DNA from: Cohaesibacter sp. ES.047
Lineage (GTDB): Bacteria; Pseudomonadota; Alphaproteobacteria; Rhizobiales; Cohaesibacteraceae
Length of the DNA: 64,000 nucleotides
Reading direction: 5' to 3'
Assembly (NCBI RefSeq): GCF_900215505.1
Contig: NZ_LT907844.1
Coordinates: 1,054,001-1,118,000, forward strand
In this document: one piece after another, positions 36,499-44,252 of the stretch
Layout: the number at the start of each line of letters is the position of its first letter
Numbering within the stretch: the first letter of the stretch is position 1
Notes under the pieces: generated by a model
Told to the model about the DNA's origin: nothing
What the model saw: only the letters and a program-made list of their open reading frames with translations
Databases searched by the model: none
Translations under genes and position numbers: made by a program

Positions 36499-38235
36499 AT
36501 GGCGAAAAAGGATAACAAGGATCTTGCAGATCCGGTTCCAGGCAGGAAGATGGCTGAAAAAGCACGAGACATCCTGACATCGATTGGAGAAGTCATCTAC
36601 GAATGGCATTCCGGCGGCGATCGCTTGCGCTGGAGCAGCAATGCCTATGAGGTGTTGCAGTGTGATGTCATCGGCAATCTGGGGACCGGGCAAGCCTTTG
36701 CCAATCACGTTACGCCCGATACGATCGGCGCGCGCTATCGGTCCATTTTCGGATCTGGCCGCAGCGACGATGGCAAGGGAGTTCCGTTCGAATGCATCTA
36801 TTGCCTTGCCCCACAGGGATTTGAATCTGAGACCCGTTTGTGGGTTGAGGAGAGCGGCCGCTGGTTTGCTGGTCGCGATGGCCGCGCTGATCACGTGCAT
36901 GGCATCATGCGTGTGGTCAATGAACGTCAGCATCGTGAGCAACGATTGCGTTTCCTGTCTCAGTTTGACGAATTGACCGGCCTCTATAACCGTTCAGTTT
37001 TCTGCGATCAGTTAAGTCAGGCTCTGGAGCGGCGCGAGGCGTCGGGAACCCAGGCCTGTTATCTTGTGGCCCATATCGACAATTTCCGCGTGGTCAATGA
37101 GGCTTACGGATTTGACATTGCCGATCAGGTGATCAAGGAAGTCGCGCGGCGGGTGTCGCGCCGACTGCGTGATGGCGATCTGGTGGGGCGGATGTCGGGC
37201 ACCAAGTTCGGTCTCTTGATCAACAATTGCGACGAAAAGCAAATGGAGGCGACGGCCGAGCGCTTTCTGGAAGCTGCGCGCGAAGAGCTGATCCAGACCG
37301 ATGCCGGGCCGGTGCATGTCACCCTGACCATGGGCGGGGTGTATCTGGGGCCAGAGATCAAGGACCTGCGCACTGCGGAAGTCTGTGCGCTGGATGCGCT
37401 GGATCGGGCGAAACAGCATAGTCGGGGGTCCTTCCGCTCTTTCAATAGCGTGCCCTTTGCGCTCAGTGAGCGGAAAAAGATGATCCGCATGTCTGACGAG
37501 GTCATTTCTGCGCTCAACGAACGGCGGATCGAGCTTGCCTTTCAGCCGATCGTGCGCAGTGGCAGCCACGAGGTTGCCTTTCATGAAGTGCTCATGCGCG
37601 TGGATGACAGCGACGGCAATCCGATTGATGCGGCAACCTTTGTTGATTTTGCCGAACAACTCGGGCTGGCGACAATGCTGGATCATCGCATTCTTGAAAT
37701 TACGCTGGATGTCCTTTTCAGCTACCCGGATGCGCGCCTGAGCATCAATGTGTCACCCGATGTCGGCATGGACAAGGAGTGGTACAGTTATCTTGAAGCC
37801 CGGGTTGGCAACTATCCCGAGGTTGCCCAGCGCCTGATTGTGGAGATCACGGAAAAAGCCGCGATCCGCAACATGGATGTGGCCGAGAAATTCGTCAGGG
37901 ATCTGCGCAGTCTTGGTGCGAAGATCGCGATCGATGACTTTGGTGCGGGCTATACGTCCTTCCGCAATCTGCAGGCACTGGAGTTTGATCTGGTGAAAAT
38001 CGATGGCAGTTTTGTCGTCGACATCGACACCAACAGCCAGAACCGTGCCTTCGTGCGGATGTTTGCCGATCTTGCCAAGGAGCTGGGGATCGATGTGGTG
38101 GCTGAGTGGGTGGAGAATGAGAAAATTGTCAGCCTGCTCGCAGACATGAACATCGAATATCTGCAGGGCTTCCATTTCGGGCGGGCGAGCAAGGAAAAAC
38201 CTTGGGATGCCGCGGACGAACAGGTGGTTGGCTGA
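36499..38235 (+). CDS. PAS-GGDEF-EAL protein, degenerate GGDEF and probably active EAL
   Basis: A 578-residue cytoplasmic signalling protein. Residues about 25-140 look like a PAS_3-type sensor (DRLRWSSNAYEVLQ). The GGDEF domain (about 150-315) keeps FDELTGLYNRSVFCDQL but the signature is SGTKF (233-237), so diguanylate cyclase activity is unlikely. The EAL domain (about 335-570) has EVL (363-365), VEITEK, AIDDFGAGYTS (479 onward), LVKIDGSF, Glu536 in AEWVEN and LQGFHFG, so c-di-GMP hydrolysis is plausible. The ATG at 36499 is preferred; the upstream open frame lacks similarity. A CtrA-type motif cluster precedes it. Confidence 0.9.
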   Translation: MAKKDNKDLADPVPGRKMAEKARDILTSIGEVIYEWHSGGDRLRWSSNAYEVLQCDVIGNLGTGQAFANHVTPDTIGARYRSIFGSGRSDDGKGVPFECIYCLAPQGFESETRLWVEESGRWFAGRDGRADHVHGIMRVVNERQHREQRLRFLSQFDELTGLYNRSVFCDQLSQALERREASGTQACYLVAHIDNFRVVNEAYGFDIADQVIKEVARRVSRRLRDGDLVGRMSGTKFGLLINNCDEKQMEATAERFLEAAREELIQTDAGPVHVTLTMGGVYLGPEIKDLRTAEVCALDALDRAKQHSRGSFRSFNSVPFALSERKKMIRMSDEVISALNERRIELAFQPIVRSGSHEVAFHEVLMRVDDSDGNPIDAATFVDFAEQLGLATMLDHRILEITLDVLFSYPDARLSINVSPDVGMDKEWYSYLEARVGNYPEVAQRLIVEITEKAAIRNMDVAEKFVRDLRSLGAKIAIDDFGAGYTSFRNLQALEFDLVKIDGSFVVDIDTNSQNRAFVRMFADLAKELGIDVVAEWVENEKIVSLLADMNIEYLQGFHFGRASKEKPWDAADEQVVG

Positions 38236-38277
38236 GATCAGGCCCACCCCGGTCCTTGTTTGTTGCAGCATAAAAAT

Positions 38278-38304
38278 AAGACGGGTACATGCCCGTCTTG
38301 TTTC
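38278..38304. terminator. Terminator between the convergent EAL gene and phaR
   Basis: AAGACGGG and CCCGTCTT pair around TACATG, with AT-rich flanks that give a T-run on the minus strand and a short GTTT on the plus strand. Confidence 0.75.
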
Positions 38305-38345
38305 CCTTCGTCATCAATCATTCCGTCGCCCGGACTGACTGAGCG

Positions 38346-38936
38346 CTATTTGCTTCCAGCGCTCTTGTCGGCAAGTTCAGTGATCTTCTTTTGCATTTCT
38401 GCGATCTGGTCCTTGAGACTATCGAGCTCGTTTGCCGCTGGTGCCGGGGCTTCGGGTTCCTTGGCGGGCTGGGCGCTGGTGCCGGTCTGGGAGAAGGGCA
38501 TGAACATCTTCATGGCATTCTCGAACATCTCCGAATTGCGCCGAACCTGTTCTTCCATGGCTTCAAAGGCTGAATTGCCGAAGGATTCCGTGAGCTTCTT
38601 GCGCAGGTTATCCTGATCATTGGTCAGGTTCTGCATGGAGAATTCCAGATAACTTGGCACGAGCGTCTGCATGGAATCGCCGTAGAAGCGAATGAGCTGT
38701 CTCAGAAACGCGATCGGGAGCAGATTCTGCCCCTTGTTCTCATGCTCGAAAATGATCTGCGTGAGGACGGATCGGGTAATGTCCTCGCCGCTTTTCGCAT
38801 CATAAACTACAAAGTCGTCCTCTGCCTTGACCATCTCGGACAGGTCTTCAAGCGTGACATAACTGCTTGTGCCCGTGTTGTAGAGCCTCCGGTTGGCGTA
38901 TTTTTTGATGACCGTCTGGTCCGACTTTTTCGACAT
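38346..38936 (-). CDS. phaR: Polyhydroxyalkanoate synthesis repressor PhaR
   Basis: A 196-residue DNA- and granule-binding repressor. IKKYANRRLYNTGTSSYVTL and the LIRFYGDSMQTLVPSYLEFS stretch are family hallmarks (PHB_acc_N and PHB_acc). The C-terminal third is Ala/Pro/Glu-rich with a terminal coiled coil (LKDQIAEMQKKITELAD). PhaR represses phasin and often its own gene until polymer granules sequester it. It is divergent from phaA-phaB. Confidence 0.95.
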   Translation of the reverse strand: MSKKSDQTVIKKYANRRLYNTGTSSYVTLEDLSEMVKAEDDFVVYDAKSGEDITRSVLTQIIFEHENKGQNLLPIAFLRQLIRFYGDSMQTLVPSYLEFSMQNLTNDQDNLRKKLTESFGNSAFEAMEEQVRRNSEMFENAMKMFMPFSQTGTSAQPAKEPEAPAPAANELDSLKDQIAEMQKKITELADKSAGSK

Positions 38937-39264
38937 TATGCGATTGCCTCACGATTGTGACAGAGTGGCGTATCTCCGCGTCACGCCTCCATAAGAGCCA
39001 TAGCTTAAATTGTCTATGCTGCATTGCCAAGAGGAAGCTGCAACTCTTCGCAGGTGCGTAAGATGCATACTCTTGCACTGCAGCATAAATGTCTGGATCG
39101 GCCTCCGTCTTTGTGAGTAGATCCATGGCTTAATTGACATTTAACTGCTTTATAACCGATTTTCGTGGGACAAAAGGTAAAAAGCCGTATCCTCGCATGG
39201 CGCAGCTACCGATAGAATATGTTGCGACTGCGAAATAGATTTTGACGAACAACAGGGAAACGTT
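38937..39264. promoter_or_regulatory. Divergent phaR-phaA regulatory region
   Basis: 328 bp without a gene. It has a TGC-rich cluster at about 39017-39085 (CTGCATTGC, GCTGCAACTC, TTCGCAGGTGC, TTGCACTGCAGCA); TGC-rich sequences are reported targets of PhaR in Paracoccus and Rhodobacter. It also has TTAA-N7-TTAAC at 39130-39145, a match to the CtrA pattern. The latter overlaps TTGACA, so a promoter may lie there. Confidence 0.45.
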
Positions 39265-40446
39265 ATGACACAGGGCAAAGATATTGTGATCGTCGCTGCG
39301 GCTCGAACACCAGTGGGTTCATTTCTGGGTTCATTTGCTAACACGCCAGCGTGCGAGTTGGGGGCCATTGCGATCAAGGGCGCGCTGGATCAGGTCGGTG
39401 TCGATCCGTCCGATGTCGACGAGGTCATTCTCGGGCAGGTCCTTACCGGTGGTCAGGGGCAGAACCCGGCGCGACAGGCGGCCTTGAAGGCCGGTGTAGG
39501 CGAACGGGCACCGGCGTGGATCATCAATCAGGTCTGCGGCTCGGGACTTCGAACCGTTGCGCTCGGGATGCAGCAGATTGCGATGGGCGATGCCAACATC
39601 GTGGTTGCTGGTGGTCAGGAGAACATGTCCCTGTCCATGCACGCAGCCCAGATGCGATCCGGCACCAAGATGGGGGACGTGAAGTTCATCGATACGATGA
39701 TCAAGGACGGTCTGTGGTGTGCTTTCAATGACTATCACATGGGGCAGACTGCAGAAAATGTCGCCGATCAATGGGATATCTCGCGCGAGGTTCAGGATGA
39801 ATTCGCGGTTGCCTCTCAGAACAAGGCGGAAGCTGCCCAGAAGAACGGCAAATTCAAAGATGAAATCGTGCCGGTGAGCGTCACCGAGCGCCGCAAGGAA
39901 CGCATTGTCGAGGATGACGAATATATTCGCCACGGTGCCAATCTTGAAGGCATGCAGAAACTGCGTCCGGCCTTCGCCAAGGATGGATCGGTGACAGCCG
40001 GTAACGCGTCGGGGATTAATGATGGCGCAGCCGTTGTTATTTTGATGAGCGCGGACGAGGCCGCCAAGCGGGGCTTGACGCCTCTTGCCACCATCAAGTC
40101 CTGGGCCTCTGTGGGGACCGATCCGGCGATCATGGGCTCCGGTCCGATCCCGGCGTCGACCAAGGCGCTTGAGAAGGCTGGCTGGAGCGCTGCGGATCTT
40201 GACCTCATCGAAGCCAACGAAGCCTTTGCCGCGCAGGCCTGCGCCGTGAACAAGGACATGGGTTGGGATGTCGAGAAGGTCAACGTCAATGGTGGGGCGA
40301 TTGCCATTGGCCATCCCATCGGGGCATCGGGCTGCCGGGTGCTTGTCACCCTGCTGCACGAGATGAAGCGCCGCGATGCCAAAAAGGGTCTGGCCACCCT
40401 TTGCATCGGTGGTGGCATGGGCGTTGCCCTTTGCGTTGAGCGCTAG
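39265..40446 (+). CDS. phaA: Acetyl-CoA C-acetyltransferase (thiolase)
   Basis: A 393-residue biosynthetic thiolase that joins two acetyl-CoA into acetoacetyl-CoA. The nucleophilic cysteine is in [14 protein letters not shown], the catalytic histidine in [14 protein letters not shown] and the second active-site cysteine in TLCIGGGMG. Length and order of motifs are those of PhaA. It starts the polyhydroxybutyrate pathway and is followed 270 bp downstream by phaB. Confidence 0.96.
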   Translation: MTQGKDIVIVAAARTPVGSFLGSFANTPACELGAIAIKGALDQVGVDPSDVDEVILGQVLTGGQGQNPARQAALKAGVGERAPAWIINQVCGSGLRTVALGMQQIAMGDANIVVAGGQENMSLSMHAAQMRSGTKMGDVKFIDTMIKDGLWCAFNDYHMGQTAENVADQWDISREVQDEFAVASQNKAEAAQKNGKFKDEIVPVSVTERRKERIVEDDEYIRHGANLEGMQKLRPAFAKDGSVTAGNASGINDGAAVVILMSADEAAKRGLTPLATIKSWASVGTDPAIMGSGPIPASTKALEKAGWSAADLDLIEANEAFAAQACAVNKDMGWDVEKVNVNGGAIAIGHPIGASGCRVLVTLLHEMKRRDAKKGLATLCIGGGMGVALCVER

Positions 40447-40488
40447 GCCATGTGCCTGACTGCCTTTCGCAGTCCCAAAACGAGGGTG

Positions 40489-40509
40489 CAGGGCGGCCTT
40501 GCCGCCCTG
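40489..40509. repeat. Perfect hairpin in the phaA-phaB spacer
   Basis: CAGGGCGGC and GCCGCCCTG pair around CTT, a very stable 9-bp stem. There is no T-run, so it is not a normal terminator; it may stabilise or process the transcript between the two genes. Confidence 0.6.
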
Positions 40510-40716
40510 TTGAGGAGGTTAGGCCTTTTGGGCTCCGGCTCTGGAGACGATACTCTGCAAGAGGATGCAGGGGCACGCGGGTCCAGTCACGAAGAGGACG
40601 AACCCGGTACAGACAGAACCGGGCCGGACGCCAAGGGGCAAGAAAGTGGCAAAGTCGGCGCTTCGCTCGATCATGAAGGGATGATCGCGAGAGAGGCTGA
40701 CGAGGGGAGGAAAAGT

Positions 40717-41445
40717 ATGTCGAAAGTAGCTGTCGTCACGGGCGGAACCCGGGGGATCGGGGAAGCCATTTCCATGGCGCTCAAGGATGTCGGGTTTGTT
40801 GTTGCTGCCAACTATGCAGGCAATGACGAGCGGGCAAAAGCCTTTGCGGAACGCACAGGGATCAAGGCCTTCAAATGGGATGTCGGGGATTTCGAAGCCT
40901 GCAAGGCAGGTCTTCGTCGGGTCGAGGATGAACTCGGCATCGTCGATATCGTGGTCAACAATGCGGGCATTACGCGCGATGGGATGATTCACAAACTTGA
41001 GCTTGACCAGTGGCACGAGGTGATCAACACCAATCTCAATTCGATGTATTACATGACCAAGCCCGTCATTGATGAAATGCGCGCCCGTGGTCACGGACGG
41101 ATCATCAATATCTCCTCGATCAATGGCCAAAAGGGCCAGATGGGCCAGACCAACTATTCGGCCGCCAAGGCCGGGGTGATCGGCTTTACCAAGGCACTGG
41201 CGCAGGAAACCGCGCGCAAGGGCGTTACCGTCAATTGCATTTGTCCGGGCTATATCGACACGGACATGGTTGCTGCGGTTCCCGAAAAGGTGCTCGAAAG
41301 CATTGTTGCAGGCATTCCTGTCGGGCGTTTGGGGCAAGCTGAGGAAATCGGTGCGATGGTGGCCTTTCTGGCATCAGAGAAGGCGGCCTTTATCACCGGC
41401 GCCGTGATGACCGTGAATGGTGGGCAATATATGGCCAACGGCTGA
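40717..41445 (+). CDS. phaB: Acetoacetyl-CoA reductase
   Basis: A 242-residue NADPH-dependent SDR enzyme that reduces acetoacetyl-CoA to (R)-3-hydroxybutyryl-CoA. VAVVTGGTRGIGEAISMAL, NNAGITRDGMIHKL, the catalytic serine in ISSINGQKGQMGQTNY and the YSAAKAG triad match PhaB. ATG at 40717 has GGGGAGG upstream; the 89-codon extension of the frame is not family-like. The synthase gene phaC is not in the window. Confidence 0.95.
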   Translation: MSKVAVVTGGTRGIGEAISMALKDVGFVVAANYAGNDERAKAFAERTGIKAFKWDVGDFEACKAGLRRVEDELGIVDIVVNNAGITRDGMIHKLELDQWHEVINTNLNSMYYMTKPVIDEMRARGHGRIINISSINGQKGQMGQTNYSAAKAGVIGFTKALAQETARKGVTVNCICPGYIDTDMVAAVPEKVLESIVAGIPVGRLGQAEEIGAMVAFLASEKAAFITGAVMTVNGGQYMANG

Positions 41446-41491
41446 TTACGCGCTTTCTAGAAGTGAAGCGTGAGAAATATCCTTTGATAAC

Positions 41492-41523
41492 GGGCCGCGG
41501 GTCTTTCCACTCGCGGCCTTTGT
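41492..41523 (+). terminator. Terminator of phaB
   Basis: GGCCGCG and CGCGGCC pair around a loop of the GGTCTTTCCACT kind and are followed by TTTG. The T-run is short, so efficiency may be modest. Confidence 0.65.
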
Positions 41524-41565
41524 CTATTTGATTGCCGGGCCGATAAAAGACGGAACGGAGCCGGT

Positions 41566-42447
41566 ATGCCAAGACGCCTGTTTGCCACTCTCATAGGGTT
41601 TACTGCCATTTTGATGTGGGCGCTGCTCGCGCTGTTCACTGCCGCGAGTGGAAAGGTGCCGCCGTTTCAGCTCACCGCGATGACCTTTCTTGTTGGTGGC
41701 TCCATCGGGCTTGTCAGCTGGATGTTTCGGCCCGGTGCCATCCGGTCGCTCCGGCAACCATGGCCGGTCTGGGCGCTCGGGGTGGTCGGCCTGTTTGGTT
41801 ATCATTTTTCCTACTATACCGCTTTGCGGCTGGCGCCCCCGGTGGAGGCGGGACTCATTGCCTACCTGTGGCCGCTGCTCATTGTCGTGCTGTCGGCCTT
41901 GCTGCCCGGCGAGCGGCTGCGCTGGTTCCATGGAGCCGGTGCGCTTCTGGGGTTGGTCGGGACCGTTCTCATCGTCTCCAAGGGGCAGGGGATTACGATT
42001 GATGCGCGCTATTCCAGCGGCTATCTCGCGGCAATCATCTGCGCCTTCACATGGTCGAGCTATTCGGTTCTGTCGCGGCGTTTTTCTACCGTGCCAACCG
42101 ATGTCGTCGTCGGTTTCTGCCTTGTGACAGCGGTCTTGAGCGCCTTTGCGCATTTGGCCTTTGAGGTCACAGTCTGGCCTGCTTCCCTGATGGAATGGCT
42201 GGCGGTGCTGGGTCTTGGTCTCATGCCCGTGGGGGCTGCCTTTTATGTCTGGGACTTTGGCGTCAAGCATGGAGACATTCAGGTTCTGGGTGCTGCTTCC
42301 TATGCAGCGCCGCTCCTCTCCACAGCGGTGCTGGTGCTCGCCGGGTTTGCCGACTTTTCCTGGATCATCGCGCTTGCCGCTTTCCTGATTACCTTCGGGG
42401 CGGTGCTGGCCTCCAAGGAACTGATCTTCCGGCGGCGTCCCGGTTGA
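41566..42447 (+). CDS. EamA-family (DMT) transporter, YddG-like
   Basis: A 293-residue inner-membrane exporter with ten helices. FTAILMWALLALFTAASGKV, the aromatic-rich GLFGYHFSYYTALRLAP and CAFTWSSYSVLSRRF resemble the YddG branch that exports aromatic amino acids or related compounds. The substrate is not established. It follows phaB by 120 bp, behind a terminator, and is convergent with znuB. A second DMT protein is encoded at 14410-15354. Confidence 0.9.
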   Translation: MPRRLFATLIGFTAILMWALLALFTAASGKVPPFQLTAMTFLVGGSIGLVSWMFRPGAIRSLRQPWPVWALGVVGLFGYHFSYYTALRLAPPVEAGLIAYLWPLLIVVLSALLPGERLRWFHGAGALLGLVGTVLIVSKGQGITIDARYSSGYLAAIICAFTWSSYSVLSRRFSTVPTDVVVGFCLVTAVLSAFAHLAFEVTVWPASLMEWLAVLGLGLMPVGAAFYVWDFGVKHGDIQVLGAASYAAPLLSTAVLVLAGFADFSWIIALAAFLITFGAVLASKELIFRRRPG

Positions 42448-42452
42448 TCCGC

Positions 42453-43259
42453 TCAGCGTTGGCGCAACTGGCGGATGGCCGGTGCAACAATCAGGGCAGC
42501 GAGGAACAGCAAAAAGGCACTAAAGACGATGGACGGGCCCGGTGCCGAGTCCCAGTTCAGCGAACCATTGAGGCCCATGGCAACGCTGAGACACGACAAG
42601 AGCGCAGCCATGATCGCCATGCCCTCTGGGCCGCGTGCAAACTGACGCGCCGTGGCGGCCGGGATGATCAGCAATGAGGTGATCAGCAGCACACCGATCA
42701 GCTTCATCGCCACTGCAATCACCAAAGCAATCAGCAGGATGAAGACGAGATTTGCGCGTTTGGTCGGCAGACCTTCAGCGGCTGCGATATCAGGGCTGAT
42801 GGTGGTGGCCAAGAGGCTGCGCCAATGGCTGATGAGCAGAAGAAGAACCAGCGCTCCGCCACCCCAAATGATGCCAAGGTCAGTGCGGTTGATCGAAAGG
42901 ATGTCGCCGAACAGCAGGGTCAGGATATCCACCCGCAGCCATGTCATGAAGCCCAGAGCCAGAAGTCCCAACGACAGCGAGGCATGAGACAGGATCCCCA
43001 GCAGCGTGTCGCTCGACAATCGGTCGAGGCGTTCGAGACCGTAAAGCGCGATGGCAATCGTGATCGAGACAGCAAAGACACCCGTGACGGGGAACAGATC
43101 CATCATCAGGCTAAGAGCGATGCCGAGCAGTGCCGCGTGGGCCATGGTCTCGCCAAAATAGGCCATGCGGCGCCAGACGATGAAACAGCCCAAGGGGCCG
43201 GTTACAAGGGCGATGCCGAGGCCGCCGATCAGGGCGCGGGTGAAGAAATCGTCAAGCAT
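42453..43259 (-). CDS. znuB: Zinc ABC transporter permease ZnuB
   Basis: A 268-residue inner-membrane protein of the ABC-3 family with about eight helices. ALIGGLGIALVTGPLGCFIV, the conserved RRMAYFGETMAHAALLG and LGILSHASLSLGLLAL are typical of ZnuB. The ATG at 43259 overlaps the znuC stop by 8 bp (ATGCTTGA); the longer open frame is an out-of-family extension through znuC. It forms the channel for zinc import with ZnuC. Confidence 0.93.
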   Translation of the reverse strand: MLDDFFTRALIGGLGIALVTGPLGCFIVWRRMAYFGETMAHAALLGIALSLMMDLFPVTGVFAVSITIAIALYGLERLDRLSSDTLLGILSHASLSLGLLALGFMTWLRVDILTLLFGDILSINRTDLGIIWGGGALVLLLLISHWRSLLATTISPDIAAAEGLPTKRANLVFILLIALVIAVAMKLIGVLLITSLLIIPAATARQFARGPEGMAIMAALLSCLSVAMGLNGSLNWDSAPGPSIVFSAFLLFLAALIVAPAIRQLRQR

Positions 43260-44067
43260 CACCGCCTCCGCTTTTTTGAGTATGTGCGTGATCATGATCA
43301 TCACCACAGGAGCAGGAGCCAGTCTCGAGCATGTCGGCGTCGAGCGGGTCGTGGCTGTGCGAATGGTGATGACTGTAGGGAGCCATGGTCTGCAGGCCCT
43401 TGGCCCCGAACAGGCGTTGATAGTCCGGGCTCTGCTCCACATCGGCAGGCTGGCCATGACAGCAGACATGGGTGTTGAGACAAATGACGTGAGTCGAAGC
43501 GCGCATCACCATATGCAGATCGTGGGAGACCAGTAGGATGCCACACTGGTGGCGGTTGCGGATCGCCTCGATGAGATTGTAGAGCGATAATTCGCCCACA
43601 TAATCAACGCCCTGAACCGGTTCGTCGAGCACCATCAGGTCGGGTTTGCGCACAAGCGCCCGGGCGAGAAGAACGCGCTGCATCTCGCCACCTGACAGTG
43701 TGTGGATGTTGTCATTGAGCTTGTGGGCAACGCCGGTTTCCTCCAGCGCCGCAAGAATGCTTGCGCCATCGTTGGGCTCGGTCAGGGTCATCAGGCGCTT
43801 GACTGTGAGCGGCAATGTGCGGTCGATGACCAGCTTTTGCGGCACATAGCCAACCTTGAGGCCGGATTTGCGTGTCACGATGCCCGCATTGATCGGGCGC
43901 AGGCCCAGCAAGGCTTTGACAAGGGTTGTCTTGCCACCGCCGTTGGGGCCGATGATGGTGACAATCTCGCCTTTGGCGACGGAAATGGAGACGGACTCAA
44001 GGAGAAATTTCCCGTCACTTCTGACGGTTATGTTTTTCCCTGAAATCAATGGATCTGATGTGGTCAC
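43252..44067 (-). CDS. znuC: Zinc ABC transporter ATP-binding protein ZnuC with His/Cys-rich tail
   Basis: A 271-residue ATPase. Walker A is IIGPNGGGKTTLVKALLG, the signature LSGGEMQRVLLARAL and Walker B LMVLDEPVQGVD. The C-terminus carries HHHSHSHD, CSCGDDHDHAH, a metal-binding tail found on some alphaproteobacterial ZnuC proteins that may sense or hand over zinc. The gene overlaps znuB and has a Zur box upstream. The periplasmic zinc-binding gene znuA is not adjacent and not in the window. Confidence 0.94.
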   Translation of the reverse strand: MTTSDPLISGKNITVRSDGKFLLESVSISVAKGEIVTIIGPNGGGKTTLVKALLGLRPINAGIVTRKSGLKVGYVPQKLVIDRTLPLTVKRLMTLTEPNDGASILAALEETGVAHKLNDNIHTLSGGEMQRVLLARALVRKPDLMVLDEPVQGVDYVGELSLYNLIEAIRNRHQCGILLVSHDLHMVMRASTHVICLNTHVCCHGQPADVEQSPDYQRLFGAKGLQTMAPYSHHHSHSHDPLDADMLETGSCSCGDDHDHAHTQKSGGGDA

Positions 44068-44104
44068 GAATGTGCTGTGCCTATTGGTCGGCTGTGGCTA
44101 GGGG

Positions 44105-44121
44105 ATGTTACATTATAACAT
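44105..44121. promoter_or_regulatory. Zur box upstream of znuC
   Basis: ATGTTACATTATAACAT: arms ATGTTA/TAACAT around five bases, inside an AT-rich stretch. This is the usual form of Zur operators in proteobacteria. It lies 38 nt upstream of the znuC start, in promoter position. A Zur-like protein is encoded at 29352-29873. Confidence 0.8.
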
Positions 44122-44203
44122 TTTAATTTTGGTTCAAGAGGTACATTGAAGACAGTCGACAATTCGGTGTCACATCGAACGATCTGGCACGCATTCAGAC
44201 ATG

Positions 44204-44234
44204 AAAAAGGGCCGTTGCCGGCCCTTTTGTTTTT
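44204..44234 (-). terminator. Terminator of the ALDH7 gene
   Basis: On the minus strand AAAAGGGCCG and CGGCCCTTTT pair around GCAA and lead into a T-run. It starts about 20 bp after the dehydrogenase stop. Confidence 0.85.
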
Positions 44235-44252
44235 GCTGACCGTGATCCTGCT

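Noticed and set aside
39331-40359. 342-aa minus-strand open frame
   Set aside because: Antisense to phaA, whose catalytic motifs are all present.
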